DNA of 64,000 nt from the NCBI RefSeq assembly GCF_964204645.1, contig NC_134031.1, positions 14,407,307 through 14,471,306 of the forward strand, in the 5' to 3' direction. This stretch comes from Tubulanus polymorphus. Its lineage: Eukaryota > Nemertea > Palaeonemertea > Tubulaniformes > Tubulanidae. A program made the position numbers and the translations under genes. This document shows, piece after piece, positions 12,471-22,595 of this stretch; positions within the stretch are counted from its first letter, which is position 1; each line of letters opens with the position of its first letter. The notes under the pieces were generated by a model, which was not told the origin of the DNA, made no database searches, and was given only the letters and a program-made list of their open reading frames with translations.

Positions 12471-14054
12471 CGGTGAGATTACGCGTGACTTTGAAAAATT
12501 GGCAGCTGCTCAGCGCCAACCATTTAGCATCCTCTCATCAAAATCCAAAATAGCAGTTTTGAACTGGAGTATGTAATGTAACACTGAATGCTACGGGTGC
12601 ATGTAGAATGTATTGAAAGAGTGCTTGAGCATTTTTTAGTTTTTTTTTTGTTTTTGTTTTGCGAGTCGAGCACTTTAACGAGATATGATGGTTATTGATT
12701 GAGTGGTGTTTGCAAGTGTGTTCACGCATGCGCATGGGTTAACAATTAGGAAAATATGTCCACATATAAATATGCAGTAAAGCGATTCCTAGTACGGTGT
12801 ATTAATCTGACCAAATAATTTGCCAGGGGCTGTTGTTGACACACAAAGTGTCCCGACTAGCCAGAGAGAAACAGTTAATAACAAAGAAGTCTTACAGTTT
12901 GAGAACACACAAATTAAACGCCACATATCATCTTACCATATTTACGCACATTTCGCCAGCCATCGAGGTTGTTGCAATTAAATTGTGTCTCCGCGGCAAC
13001 GAGTATCGATTTTCAATGTCACTCGTTTGCTTTTCAGTTGTTTAATTCTGTCTGCGAGTGTGTGTGTTTTTGCAGTTTTTGACGGATGATTGCGGGTTGA
13101 GAAATGTAAGAACTCTTTTTCAATTTCAAGGAGCACCTCAGAGCGTATGTTTTGTAAGAAAATGATGTTTTGTAGGATTTAGAATGGATAGATGATGAGA
13201 GAGCCCAGCGCCCCTAACGGATCTTCGATTACCATGAGTATTAAGTCCTATCTTGCTGTCGACGTTTTCACTGATTCGTCAACTGAAATACTGCTAGGTC
13301 TATGAACATTTATTCTGTTAGTTTTCGCTGACAGGAATCGCAAACGCTACTGTGGTAATCGAGGATTTCTCCGGGTTCACCCTGAGTTCCCGTGTCTTCA
13401 GGTTTAAATTCTAAATTTCAGTTAAAATCGAATGGACGTTTCTCATACGTAAATCAATGATTAACGAGAACTTTTCCAATCATTAAGTACAAAACTGAAA
13501 TATACTTTGATAATTTATGTATTCGGAAGCCTGAAATTTCAGTTTAAAAGCTGATAGACAAATCAATTTAGATGACTATGACCGTGTGCTCGTCAGGCCA
13601 TCTGGCGGGTTGCCGATGGGGTTAAAATTGCTATTTGTGGTTTTGTTAGCTGTTTAGTGTGGAAAGTGTGGAATATTGGCTTAAGTGTGTAATGTGGAAT
13701 GTGAGGGTGTGGAAAGTTGTAGTGTTGAGAGAGAGTGAGAGTTTGTGTTAAAATGATTGAGTATCTGTCGTGAGAATGCGCGCAGTTTATGGAAAATGTG
13801 TCCAATAGAAATTGATTTCATTTAATGAGATTGATACTTAGATTGATTATTGATTGAATTATTGATTTTTTATAGATTGGGTGAATAAATTGAATTGAAT
13901 TGATTGATCGATGTTTGTCGAGTGTTTAGTTCATGTTTTGATCGATAGATAGCGCTGATTGGTGTACGCGGTTTTTTCGAGTGATTGGATTGGATTGATT
14001 TGAATGATTGCGGTTGATTTTTGTAAGCGCTTGGTTTTGAATGAAAGAAAGGAT

Positions 14055-14640
14055 CAATTGACCATTACACTAGACCAGTCATCTGACCCTTACACCAGAC
14101 CGGTTAACTGACCCTTGCTCCAGACCGGTTAACTGACCCCTAGACCGGTCAACTAATCCTTACACTAGACTAGTCAACAGACCCTTACACTAGACTGGTC
14201 AACTGACCGCTACACTAGACCAGTCAACTAATCCTTATAGTATACTAGTCAACTGACCCTTAAACACTAGACTGGTCAACTGACCCTTAAACACTAGACT
14301 GGTCAACTGACCCTTACACCAGACCAGTCAACAGACCCTTACACTAGACTGGTCAACTGACCGCTACACTAGACCAGTCAACTGATCCTTATAATATACT
14401 AGTCAACTGACCCTTAAACACTAGACTGGTCAACTGACCCTTAAACACTAGACTGGTCAACTGACCCTTACACCAGACCAGTCAACTGACCCTTACACCA
14501 GACCAGTCAACTGACCCTTACACTAGACTGGTCAACTGACCCTTTCACCATACCAGTCAACTGACCCTTACACTAGACTAGTCAACAGACCCGCATATTA
14601 GACTGGTCAACTGACCCTTTCACTGGAGTGATTAACTGAA
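14055..14640. repeat. ~24-bp satellite array, about 24 copies
   Basis: The unit is approximately ACTAGACTGGTCAACTGACC followed by CTTACA, with variants carrying ACCAGACCAGTC and ATACTAGTC. Each unit has the near-palindrome GGTCAACTGACC. Higher-order duplications of about 150 bp are visible. No gene. Confidence 0.95.
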
Positions 14641-15737
14641 CGTCTCCAATACATTGGACTGGTCAACTTTCTCTCTCCGCGATCAACTGAATTTAAATAA
14701 TGGTTCGTCTAATATGAAATAACTTGTTGGAGTCAGAATGAATGAAAAGGCGATTAACGTCGTCTTTCCTATCGATGAATTGTTTTATAAAATCAAAATA
14801 ACATTATTGAAACGATGTTTTTTGTCCCAAAGGAAATGAAACATGAACTGATCGACGGAATCTTCGAGACATTGTTCCCGCGTATATTATATTATATGTA
14901 TCTGGTGCGATACACTTGGTCAGTGTTTTGTTCGTTAAACTGAATATTCTGTAAACATATCGATAAACGATGCTATTAACTTCGTGAAGCTGTTCACTGT
15001 CCGCAACAGGCGCGATTTATATCAGAATAATTGCTTTCATTTGTTTAGAGAGTATAGCGAAACTAAAATCACAAGACTTGAGTCTTTAGAACTCAAATGG
15101 TTTTATACGGGCACGACTGTACAACTGGCTCCAGGTTTCAGCGGTACGATCGGGCGACAGTCTTACAGTCGTGGTTTTTGTAGCTACAGAACTGACACGG
15201 TCTTGTTCGTGTACCGGCGCCAGTTCCACAGTCATGGCTAGATTTCAGACCAGTCTAAAGCCGTTGCCAATCCGTAGCCGATCTATCAGATTAAGACCAG
15301 GCCTAGGATTTGAGACAACGTTAGGTCTTTAGTTACGACTGTTCAACTAAAACCTCGGCTCTGGTGTTCAATTGTTCTTGTTGGATCGTTAAGTTATTCA
15401 ATAGATGAAGTATATACATGTTATTGAAACTATTTCTGTTTTCAAAATTCTTCAAAGGATAGATAAGGATTACGGGGGGTGTATCTAGCCAAGAATATAT
15501 CTAATATAATAATTTGTTGATTTCTAATACTATTTGTAATCGTTAGAAATAGATGAAATCATTAACATTACGGTGGCCAAAATAAAGCATCGATTTAATC
15601 AACACACGCATCTATTGTCGCCATTCTAAACCATAGGTCGAGATAGATGTTTGTCGATACTTAGTGCAACCGGAACCGGAAGTATCGGTTGTATAAAAAG
15701 TTGTTCGGAACAGGTTCGGGTAGTACATGTGTCATAG

Positions 15738-15740
15738 TTA

Positions 15741-15814
<74 letters not shown>

Positions 15815-15873
15815 GTTATTATCATTATTATTATTATTATCATTATTATCATTATTATTATTATTATTATTAA
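15738..15873. repeat. (ATT)n microsatellite
   Basis: About 45 copies of ATT with a few G and C interruptions. The Ile/Leu runs in all frames are artefacts. Confidence 0.97.
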
Positions 15874-17687
15874 TCCATAATTACCAATCAACCTGTTATC
15901 GTATTATAGTTTGTAAATACATTAAATCAATTAATCCATTGATTAACGAATTAATTTTATTAAGATTTCTATACGAGTTTGATTATGATGACGTCATGAT
16001 TATTCTACAAAAAAAATTCAATATAATAAAATTCGCATGATATTTTTATCAAAAAAATTGTCGTTACATGTTTTGCTGATTTGAAGTTGATACTGATACT
16101 GATACTTTCGGTTGCATGCGAGTCAAACACAATTCACGAAGACAGGACAAAATCATCTGTCAGTGATCTTTTTGAATTTGATGCGGATACACACGTGCCC
16201 ACCCAGACTCCATAAGAGAAGAAGATTAAAGTCATAACATCGAAAAATCTGTTTTCGATAGTGCAAAAATTCTAGACGACGTGTATTTGTAAATATAGTT
16301 GTATATCATCTCAGTCGCGTACGGTTTAATATTTTTGCTTAAGGATCAAGTGAAGCCTATTCATCAACATTATAATTATGATCTCATTCAATAGAGAACT
16401 AACCCATATACCAGTAATAAGTAACACTGAACTTAAATGAATATGTGCGTTTGAAAAATGAATATCGGGTGAGCGAAATTTCTGGACGCGCACTGACTAT
16501 TTGTTTGTATATCAACATAAAACTAGAAATTTGCGCTTGCTTGAATTCATCATGTAGCCCCTATTATGTCATCATCGGCGCCATGTACATGGGTGTCAGA
16601 CGAACTACGCGATGTGAAAAAAAACTTCAAATCGACACTTTTCAATCACTTATATTTCAGTAATCCATCACTCATTACACTTAAACTTTCTCAACAATGA
16701 TAATTATGTATTCATGTAACATAATCCATCGTTGAAAAAAAATCTATTTTGGGCTACACTTGATCTTTAAAGAGATTTCAATGTTGAACTTAAAAGACGT
16801 CGATCGAGTTTCTTCGAAACAGTTGTTGAAATTGATTAGTTTTCCAGACGTCGATTCTTCCCTCCGGATTCTCCTCTCCGCGCCTGCTTCAGACTAAAGC
16901 TTTCAAAAATTGACTTCAAAACACATCTTTCTGTATAAGTGAGATAACTGTTTGCAGTTACGGTGGATAGAGAGGACTGGTCTGTAGAAAGGGAGAGGAC
17001 TGGTCGGTAGAAAGCGAGAGGGCTGGTTGCTTCAGAGGTAAGAGAGTGGTTGATATAGAGGACTGGCATCAGATGAGGTGGAAGGCTCATAGAGGCTGCT
17101 ACCTAAGGATCAGTGTCAGGTGCGGATCCATGGGAGGGTCCAGGGGTGCACACCCGCTTCTAAAATGTCAAGTTGTCCTGAAATTTAACGAAAAATGAAA
17201 AACGATGAATTGATACCTAAAAAGTTGAAATTCATAAGCTTGTTCTCTGTATTTCCAAAAATGAGTCATGTTTTCTGTCTTTTTCGGGTGCACTTTTAAA
17301 AATATGCCCTGTTTTGACAGTGCACCCCTCCCTGTATCAGACCCTATGTCCGCCCTTGAATGTTAGTTTGGTTTTTTTTTTCAGGAAAAACGAGTTGCTT
17401 TATTTCATGTATGTGGCGGAAATGAATTAAATTTTGATAAAGATGTATTATTGATACGCACGCCATCTAGCGGAATATATATTCGGAATTCACCATTGAG
17501 TAGCAGTCTAATCATAACTCTGTGATACTGGGATACAGTTTGAAACACTTTTAGTACGTTGTAATCAAATATTGCTTATAACAGCTTTGATATTTCGTAT
17601 ATGCTTAGGAGCAAATCACTTATTTGTCTGTGAGTATGTAAGATTTTGATTCTCCATCTCTGCGATAACCCCCATCTGTTATAAATC

Positions 17688-17782
17688 TCTCCCTTCCTTC
17701 CCTCCCTCCCTCCCCTCCCTCCCCTCCCTCCCTCCCTCCCTCCCCTCCCTCCCTCCCTCCCTCCCTCCCCTCCTCCCTCTAG
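17688..17782. repeat. (CCCT)n microsatellite
   Basis: CCCTCCCT repeats with occasional CCCCT, about 95 bp. Confidence 0.95.
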
Positions 17783-18517
17783 TGTATAGTAGCTTCACTG
17801 CAACTATATTTCAAGGCCACTCGATGTTGATTCCTAATTTCTAATCCTAATTTTTTTCAAAATATGACGAGGCCAGCGAATTTTATTTTCATCCAAATTT
17901 TACAAAGAAAGCTTTCGACAAACCATTACGGCCATTCACGGAGGCTGTACGACCTTGAGTTCCATCAGTGATAACACTTAACGAGTACATCAGCAAGAAA
18001 TTTTCAAAAGACGACTGATAAACGTCGTTGCGCGATGCGTGCAGAAAAAAAAGAGAGACAAGATGCTATTTCTCGGAAGAGCGCAATTTATTTTTTACGT
18101 TTACGCGCTCGGTTTTCGGAACTTATCAGAAACTAGGAATCAACATTGAGTGGCCTTATATGGATAGTGTAGAAACATTCGGCCCACTACGACTACCATC
18201 AGACACAATTTAAAATGTCACAGCTGTTGATATATGAGATGGTCCCATTTACTATCATTTGTTATGTCACTAACAAACCTTTTCTCATCTCATTTCACCA
18301 CATTCCATTTGTAATTCCCCATTTTCATATCATGGGTTCATCCCCTCTTTTGAGTACACCCTTTAAGGCTTCTTGTGCATCCCAGCACTGTAATTTCTGA
18401 AATTTATTACTGAAAATATATTATATATGTTAATTAATTCTGTAGGTATATATTTGTAACTACAGTGCAAAATAAATATATTCAATTCAAATATATATTC
18501 AAATGATTACTCCAAGA

Positions 18518-18622
18518 ACAAACACCAGTCACGCCTGCCGGGCACCAGTCACACTTGCCGGGCACCAGTCACACCAGCCGGGCATCAGTCACACCTGCCG
18601 GGCAACAGTCACACCTGCCGAG
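18518..18622. repeat. 20-bp tandem repeat, five copies
   Basis: CACCAGTCACACCTGCCGGG with small variations, five in a row. No gene. Confidence 0.9.
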
Positions 18623-19592
18623 TGACGAAACTTATAACACTACATGTTAAACGTCGCAAGAAGTAAGAACTAAGCGTGAACAATTGAACTAAGCTGACGA
18701 GTGAAATGGCGAATTTGCCCTGTGTGGCCTCAATGCTAATGTCCACATATGGTCAAGTGCGGGAAAACACCCTGTCGTCATTAACGGATTATGATTGACA
18801 AACATTGCGGTTATTCTATGCTGACTATACGTGTGTTTGTGCTGTGTGCGCGCATACTGTGCACAGGGAATTGAATACTGACCAGTAACAGGTATAGCGT
18901 TTACGACTATAGTAGTGAAATATATGAATTTATTATTTCAGTGACTATGTAAGTAGTAATGAAGTCTCATGTTGTCTCGTTTTAATTTCAATTTATTTCT
19001 CATGATAATACTAACAATAATAGTATAGACCGCAGCGTTTCAGTGTGGTTTGAAATTGGGCAGCAAAAATACATTTCAAATCATAGAAATGTTAAATGTT
19101 TAAAAGGAACATTTTTAATGATAGTTATATAATATTTATTCGTCAAAGTAATTAATACTTAACATTAACATTTTTAATGCTGTCTTCTATGTGTAAATTA
19201 TAGCAAAATCATCAATAAATCATATTACTCTAATTTGTAGATAATCTATGAACTCAAAAATTACTAACAGAGACTAATAGAAACTAAAAGACTAATAGGG
19301 GCCACTTCTGGTTTTAGTATAGATTTCAAACCATGATTTAACTCAACTCAAATCACAGCCAATTGAGATAATAAAACATCGGAAATCGACGTATTTTCAC
19401 TTATAAGTCAAACTCGATTAATAAGTAACTAGGACCACAATATGTCAAACTGTTTCAGTTACGTATATTCTAGATTATATTCTATACTCAATCGCGAGTC
19501 TCCCGTACCGGTATATTGAAACTCGCTTCGATTTGATATATTCAATTATTTATAACTCTTGTAAATCTATCTGTTTGATATCTAGATTTCCG

Positions 19593-20378
19593 ATGGAGCT
19601 GCAACCGACACCGGCGCCACACCCAGACAAACAGTGGCAAACTCCTACAGACCAACAAGTACCTTATCCTCAACAACCTCAACACTGGCAACAACAAACG
19701 CCTGGTTATCCTGGAGATTATGAAGGCCCTGGTGCAGTAGGGATGCAGCCCTATCCTGGAGGTCCAGGAGCAGCAGGGATGCAGCCATATCCCGGAGGCC
19801 CAGGAGCAGCAGGGATGCAGCCGAATCCCGGAGGCCCAGGAGCAGCAGGGATGCAGCCCTATCCCGGAGGTCCAGGAGCAGCAGGGATGCAGCTCTATCC
19901 CGGAGGCCCAGGAACTACAGGACAGCCCTATCCTGGAGCTGTCTATATGGTACAGCCCGCCATGACGCGACCGCATATGAAACTACCACGCGGTAAAGCG
20001 CATCGTGTGTTAGGACTGATTAATTTCACATTCGGTATCGTAGCTATGATAATGCAGATTGTATATCTGACTCAATATAAGAGTAACATGTACTACTCTG
20101 GTATATGGTGCGGAATATTGCTGATTATTACTGGTATTTTAGGTACTCAGATCATCAAGCGCAACAACCTCACGACCCCATGTATGGTATTTGCTATAAT
20201 TTCAGCTGTGGCCAGTTGTATAGCGATGGCTTTAACCGCCATGGTCGCTGTTGTTCTGACTATACTCAGTGGAGGCGCTTTATACGTGATGACCGTCATC
20301 TACGTATTCATATTCGTCGCTGCTTTAGTAACGACCATTGTGCAAGCATCTTTCTGCTGTAGTTGCTGTTTCGTGTGA
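19593..20378 (+). CDS. CD20/MS4A-like four-transmembrane protein with Pro/Gly/Met-rich repeat N-terminus
   Basis: The frame gives 261 residues from the ATG at 19593; it stays open another 20 codons upstream, but a possible 3' splice site (tatctag) just before this ATG makes it the better start. Residues 1-45 are Pro/Gln rich. Residues about 46-110 hold five copies of a 12-residue repeat, GAAGMQPYPGGP, encoded by 36-bp repeats. Four hydrophobic segments follow at about 139-160, 168-186, 198-222 and 229-252. The motif RVLGLINFTFGIVAMI, then GIWCGILLIITGILG, matches the CD20/MS4A and related tetraspan family. The tail ends with clustered cysteines (CCSCCF), likely palmitoylated. Vertebrate members sit in the plasma membrane and modulate signalling or calcium entry; no specific role can be claimed here. 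A dispanin/TMEM-type tetraspan is the alternative. A 41-bp satellite begins about 100 bp after the stop. Confidence 0.72.
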   Translation: MELQPTPAPHPDKQWQTPTDQQVPYPQQPQHWQQQTPGYPGDYEGPGAVGMQPYPGGPGAAGMQPYPGGPGAAGMQPNPGGPGAAGMQPYPGGPGAAGMQLYPGGPGTTGQPYPGAVYMVQPAMTRPHMKLPRGKAHRVLGLINFTFGIVAMIMQIVYLTQYKSNMYYSGIWCGILLIITGILGTQIIKRNNLTTPCMVFAIISAVASCIAMALTAMVAVVLTILSGGALYVMTVIYVFIFVAALVTTIVQASFCCSCCFV

Positions 20379-20459
20379 GAAACCGGAAGCAGACAAAATC
20401 AAAGTTGTCGTTTTTAGTCGTGCAGGTGCGCGAGCAGAATCTCAACATTCATTGTGATT

Positions 20460-20985
20460 AATCAATTGATCAACCTACTCTGATTGGCCTATTTACCGAG
20501 TCCCATATTTAGAACTCACTCTGATTGGCCTATATACCGAGTCCCATATGTAAAACCCGCTCTGATTGGCCTATTTACCGAATCACATCCACATGTAAAA
20601 CCTACTCTGATTGGCCTATATACCGAGTCCCATATATAAATCCCATTCTGATTGGCCTATTTACCGGGTCCCATATGTAGAACCCATTCTGATTGGCCTA
20701 TTTATCGAGTCCTATAATTAAAACCCACTCTCATTGGCCTATATACCGAAACCCATATGTAAATCCCACTCTGATTGGCCTATCTATCGAGTCCCATATG
20801 TAAAACCCACTTTAAAATGGCCTATTTACCGAGTCCTACATTCGAAACCCACTCTGATCGGCCTATCTACCGAGCCTTTGAATGTAACACACCTCTGGTT
20901 GGACAATTTTCACGTATGCATTACATCTGCATACAAATTCGAGTCATATATGTAAAACCCCATCTGATTGGTGTATAATTTGATT
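20460..20985. repeat. ~41-bp satellite array downstream of the CD20-like gene, 10 clear copies
   Basis: The unit reads approximately CTCTGATTGGCCTATTTACC then GAGTCCCATATGTAAAACCCA. It repeats about ten times with point changes, then decays into isolated TCTGATTGGTG and ACTGATTGGTCC copies. Each unit carries an inverted CCAAT box (TGATTGGC). Confidence 0.95.
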
Positions 20986-21620
20986 TCTATGTAAACTATA
21001 CACTGATTGGTCCATGTATGATTGATTCTACGCCAATCGATCGATCTGAATGGCTCAAGTTAAACTATCGGATCGACCAATCGAAAACAAGCGTTTCATG
21101 TTAGATGTTAATAACCAATTTATTTATTCAAAAGTATAAGATATTGTTAATATTTTCAAAACATTTATCCGCCATTTTTTATTCGTTAAATGACGTGAAT
21201 CTCAATGAACGAATGCCTGGGTAAATATTTGTTTTTCCTCAATTCATTAATTCATTAATTTCCGACCTGCACAATTGGTTGAATTAATATAATCTGTTTC
21301 AGATATATCTTTATTGCTTTTATATCGTATTTGTTATTGGGTAAATACATATTGATATATGATTACTGTTGGAATAGGAAAAAATAGGAAAAAATCTCAT
21401 TCAATATTGTTAGCAATTTTATCATATTTTTAGAGTTATAGAATATATATGTCCTTCATGTTGTTTTAGTGCATGAACAAATTTTATTTAAATCACAGAA
21501 TGTGAAAACGTTTACAAAACTAGTGCTTTTTAAAGATCATCACCCGTTTCTTCCTTAGAATAAAATATGAAGAAAATCAAATGTTGAAAAAAAAAATGAA
21601 TTTCGTAAATGTTTAAACTT

Positions 21621-22595
21621 TCATCTTCGGTCGTTCCTGTTTTCCCGGCGACAGTGCCGGAAGTAGATTGATTTAGCCACGTTATGCAGAATCAAGTCAA
21701 CAATTTCAAACAGCGTGAAGATACTAGCGCCGAGTAATAAACCCATGTAACCACCGACTTCACCTGTAAAACAGTTACAGTAAAATTAAGCGATGGACTG
21801 CTTTGGCGATCTTAGGCCACGCTAAGAAATACCGAGGTTTTCATCAGCCCTTTTGGAAAAGTGACTAGGGCGGCAGGTTTTCTATTTTTACCACCATTTA
21901 AAAAAAGAAATAGAAATAAAAGCCTAATTCAAAATTCCAAAAGTGACGAGGGTGACGATTTTTCCATTTTTTAAATGGGGAAATTTAGGCGTTAACGACC
22001 TTGAATCGGGATGGAAAGCGCTTCGTTACCGAAATACACACCCGCTACGGTAACAATTGGGTAGCGACCATGAAGAAAAACATTAAAGTGTGATCAGGTT
22101 GTTCATCGGATGTGTGTGCGGGAGTGTTTTACAAAAACAAACAAACAAGATTTCTGCACGCTGGATGCGCTTTTCTATTTCTTATTTTTTACTGACGTAG
22201 TGTTTTGACGCGCGCGGAAAATGAAACTGATGAGAAACGAACGACGGTTTTTTGCGTGGCCTTTACACTGTTTAACGATACACAGTTGTTAATCTAAAAG
22301 TTAGTGCTGGGGTATCGTTAGCGTCTAATATTTAGTTTTCAGATCATTACGGACGAGTACATCATTTGAATGACGGGTTGATTCGTTTAACTTTTTTGAT
22401 TCATTAAAAAATCGGATAACAAACTGAAAATCGAATCGATGATATCATAGGGTGTTTTACTAGTGGCCACATTTACTGAATGGTTGCGTTTAGTTCTACT
22501 TACCGAGGAATGAAAACATTCCATAATCTGGGTATTGTTCGATTTTCCTGTAACTCAACTCTTTGAAATACATGTTCAATAAAATCATGTTATTC
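21621..22595 (-). CDS. DEG/ENaC exons 11-12: pre-TM2 strand, TM2 with GAS filter, cytoplasmic tail
   Basis: Two short exons complete the channel. Exon 11 (22595-22504, 92 bp) encodes NNMILLNMYFKELSYRKIEQ then YPDYGMFSFLG, the conserved strand into the pore. Exon 12 (21763-21621) encodes EVGGYMGLLLGASIFTLFEI, i.e. the degenerin-site Gly, the GAS selectivity filter and the FEIVD end of TM2, then a basic 25-residue tail ending NRNDRR and TGA. Acceptors are ttttccgtag and gttttacag; the donor is CTCG|GTAAGT. Neither exon is a sizeable open frame, so both are easily missed. They prove that the long exon 10 is not the end of the gene. Confidence 0.88.

Larger units (their letters stand above)
14641..19532. 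other. No gene recognised
   Basis: A/T-rich sequence with the (ATT)n, (CCCT)n and 20-bp repeats listed. At 18450-18510 a tail GCAAAATAAATATATTCAATTC looks like a LINE/SINE 3' end. Confidence 0.5.

Noticed and set aside
14055-14640. Possible CRISPR-like array
   Set aside because: Repeats are directly adjacent with no unique spacers, and the window is animal DNA; it is a satellite.
19542-19976. 144-residue minus-strand frame with Trp/Cys repeats
   Set aside because: Antisense shadow of the repeat region of the CD20-like gene.
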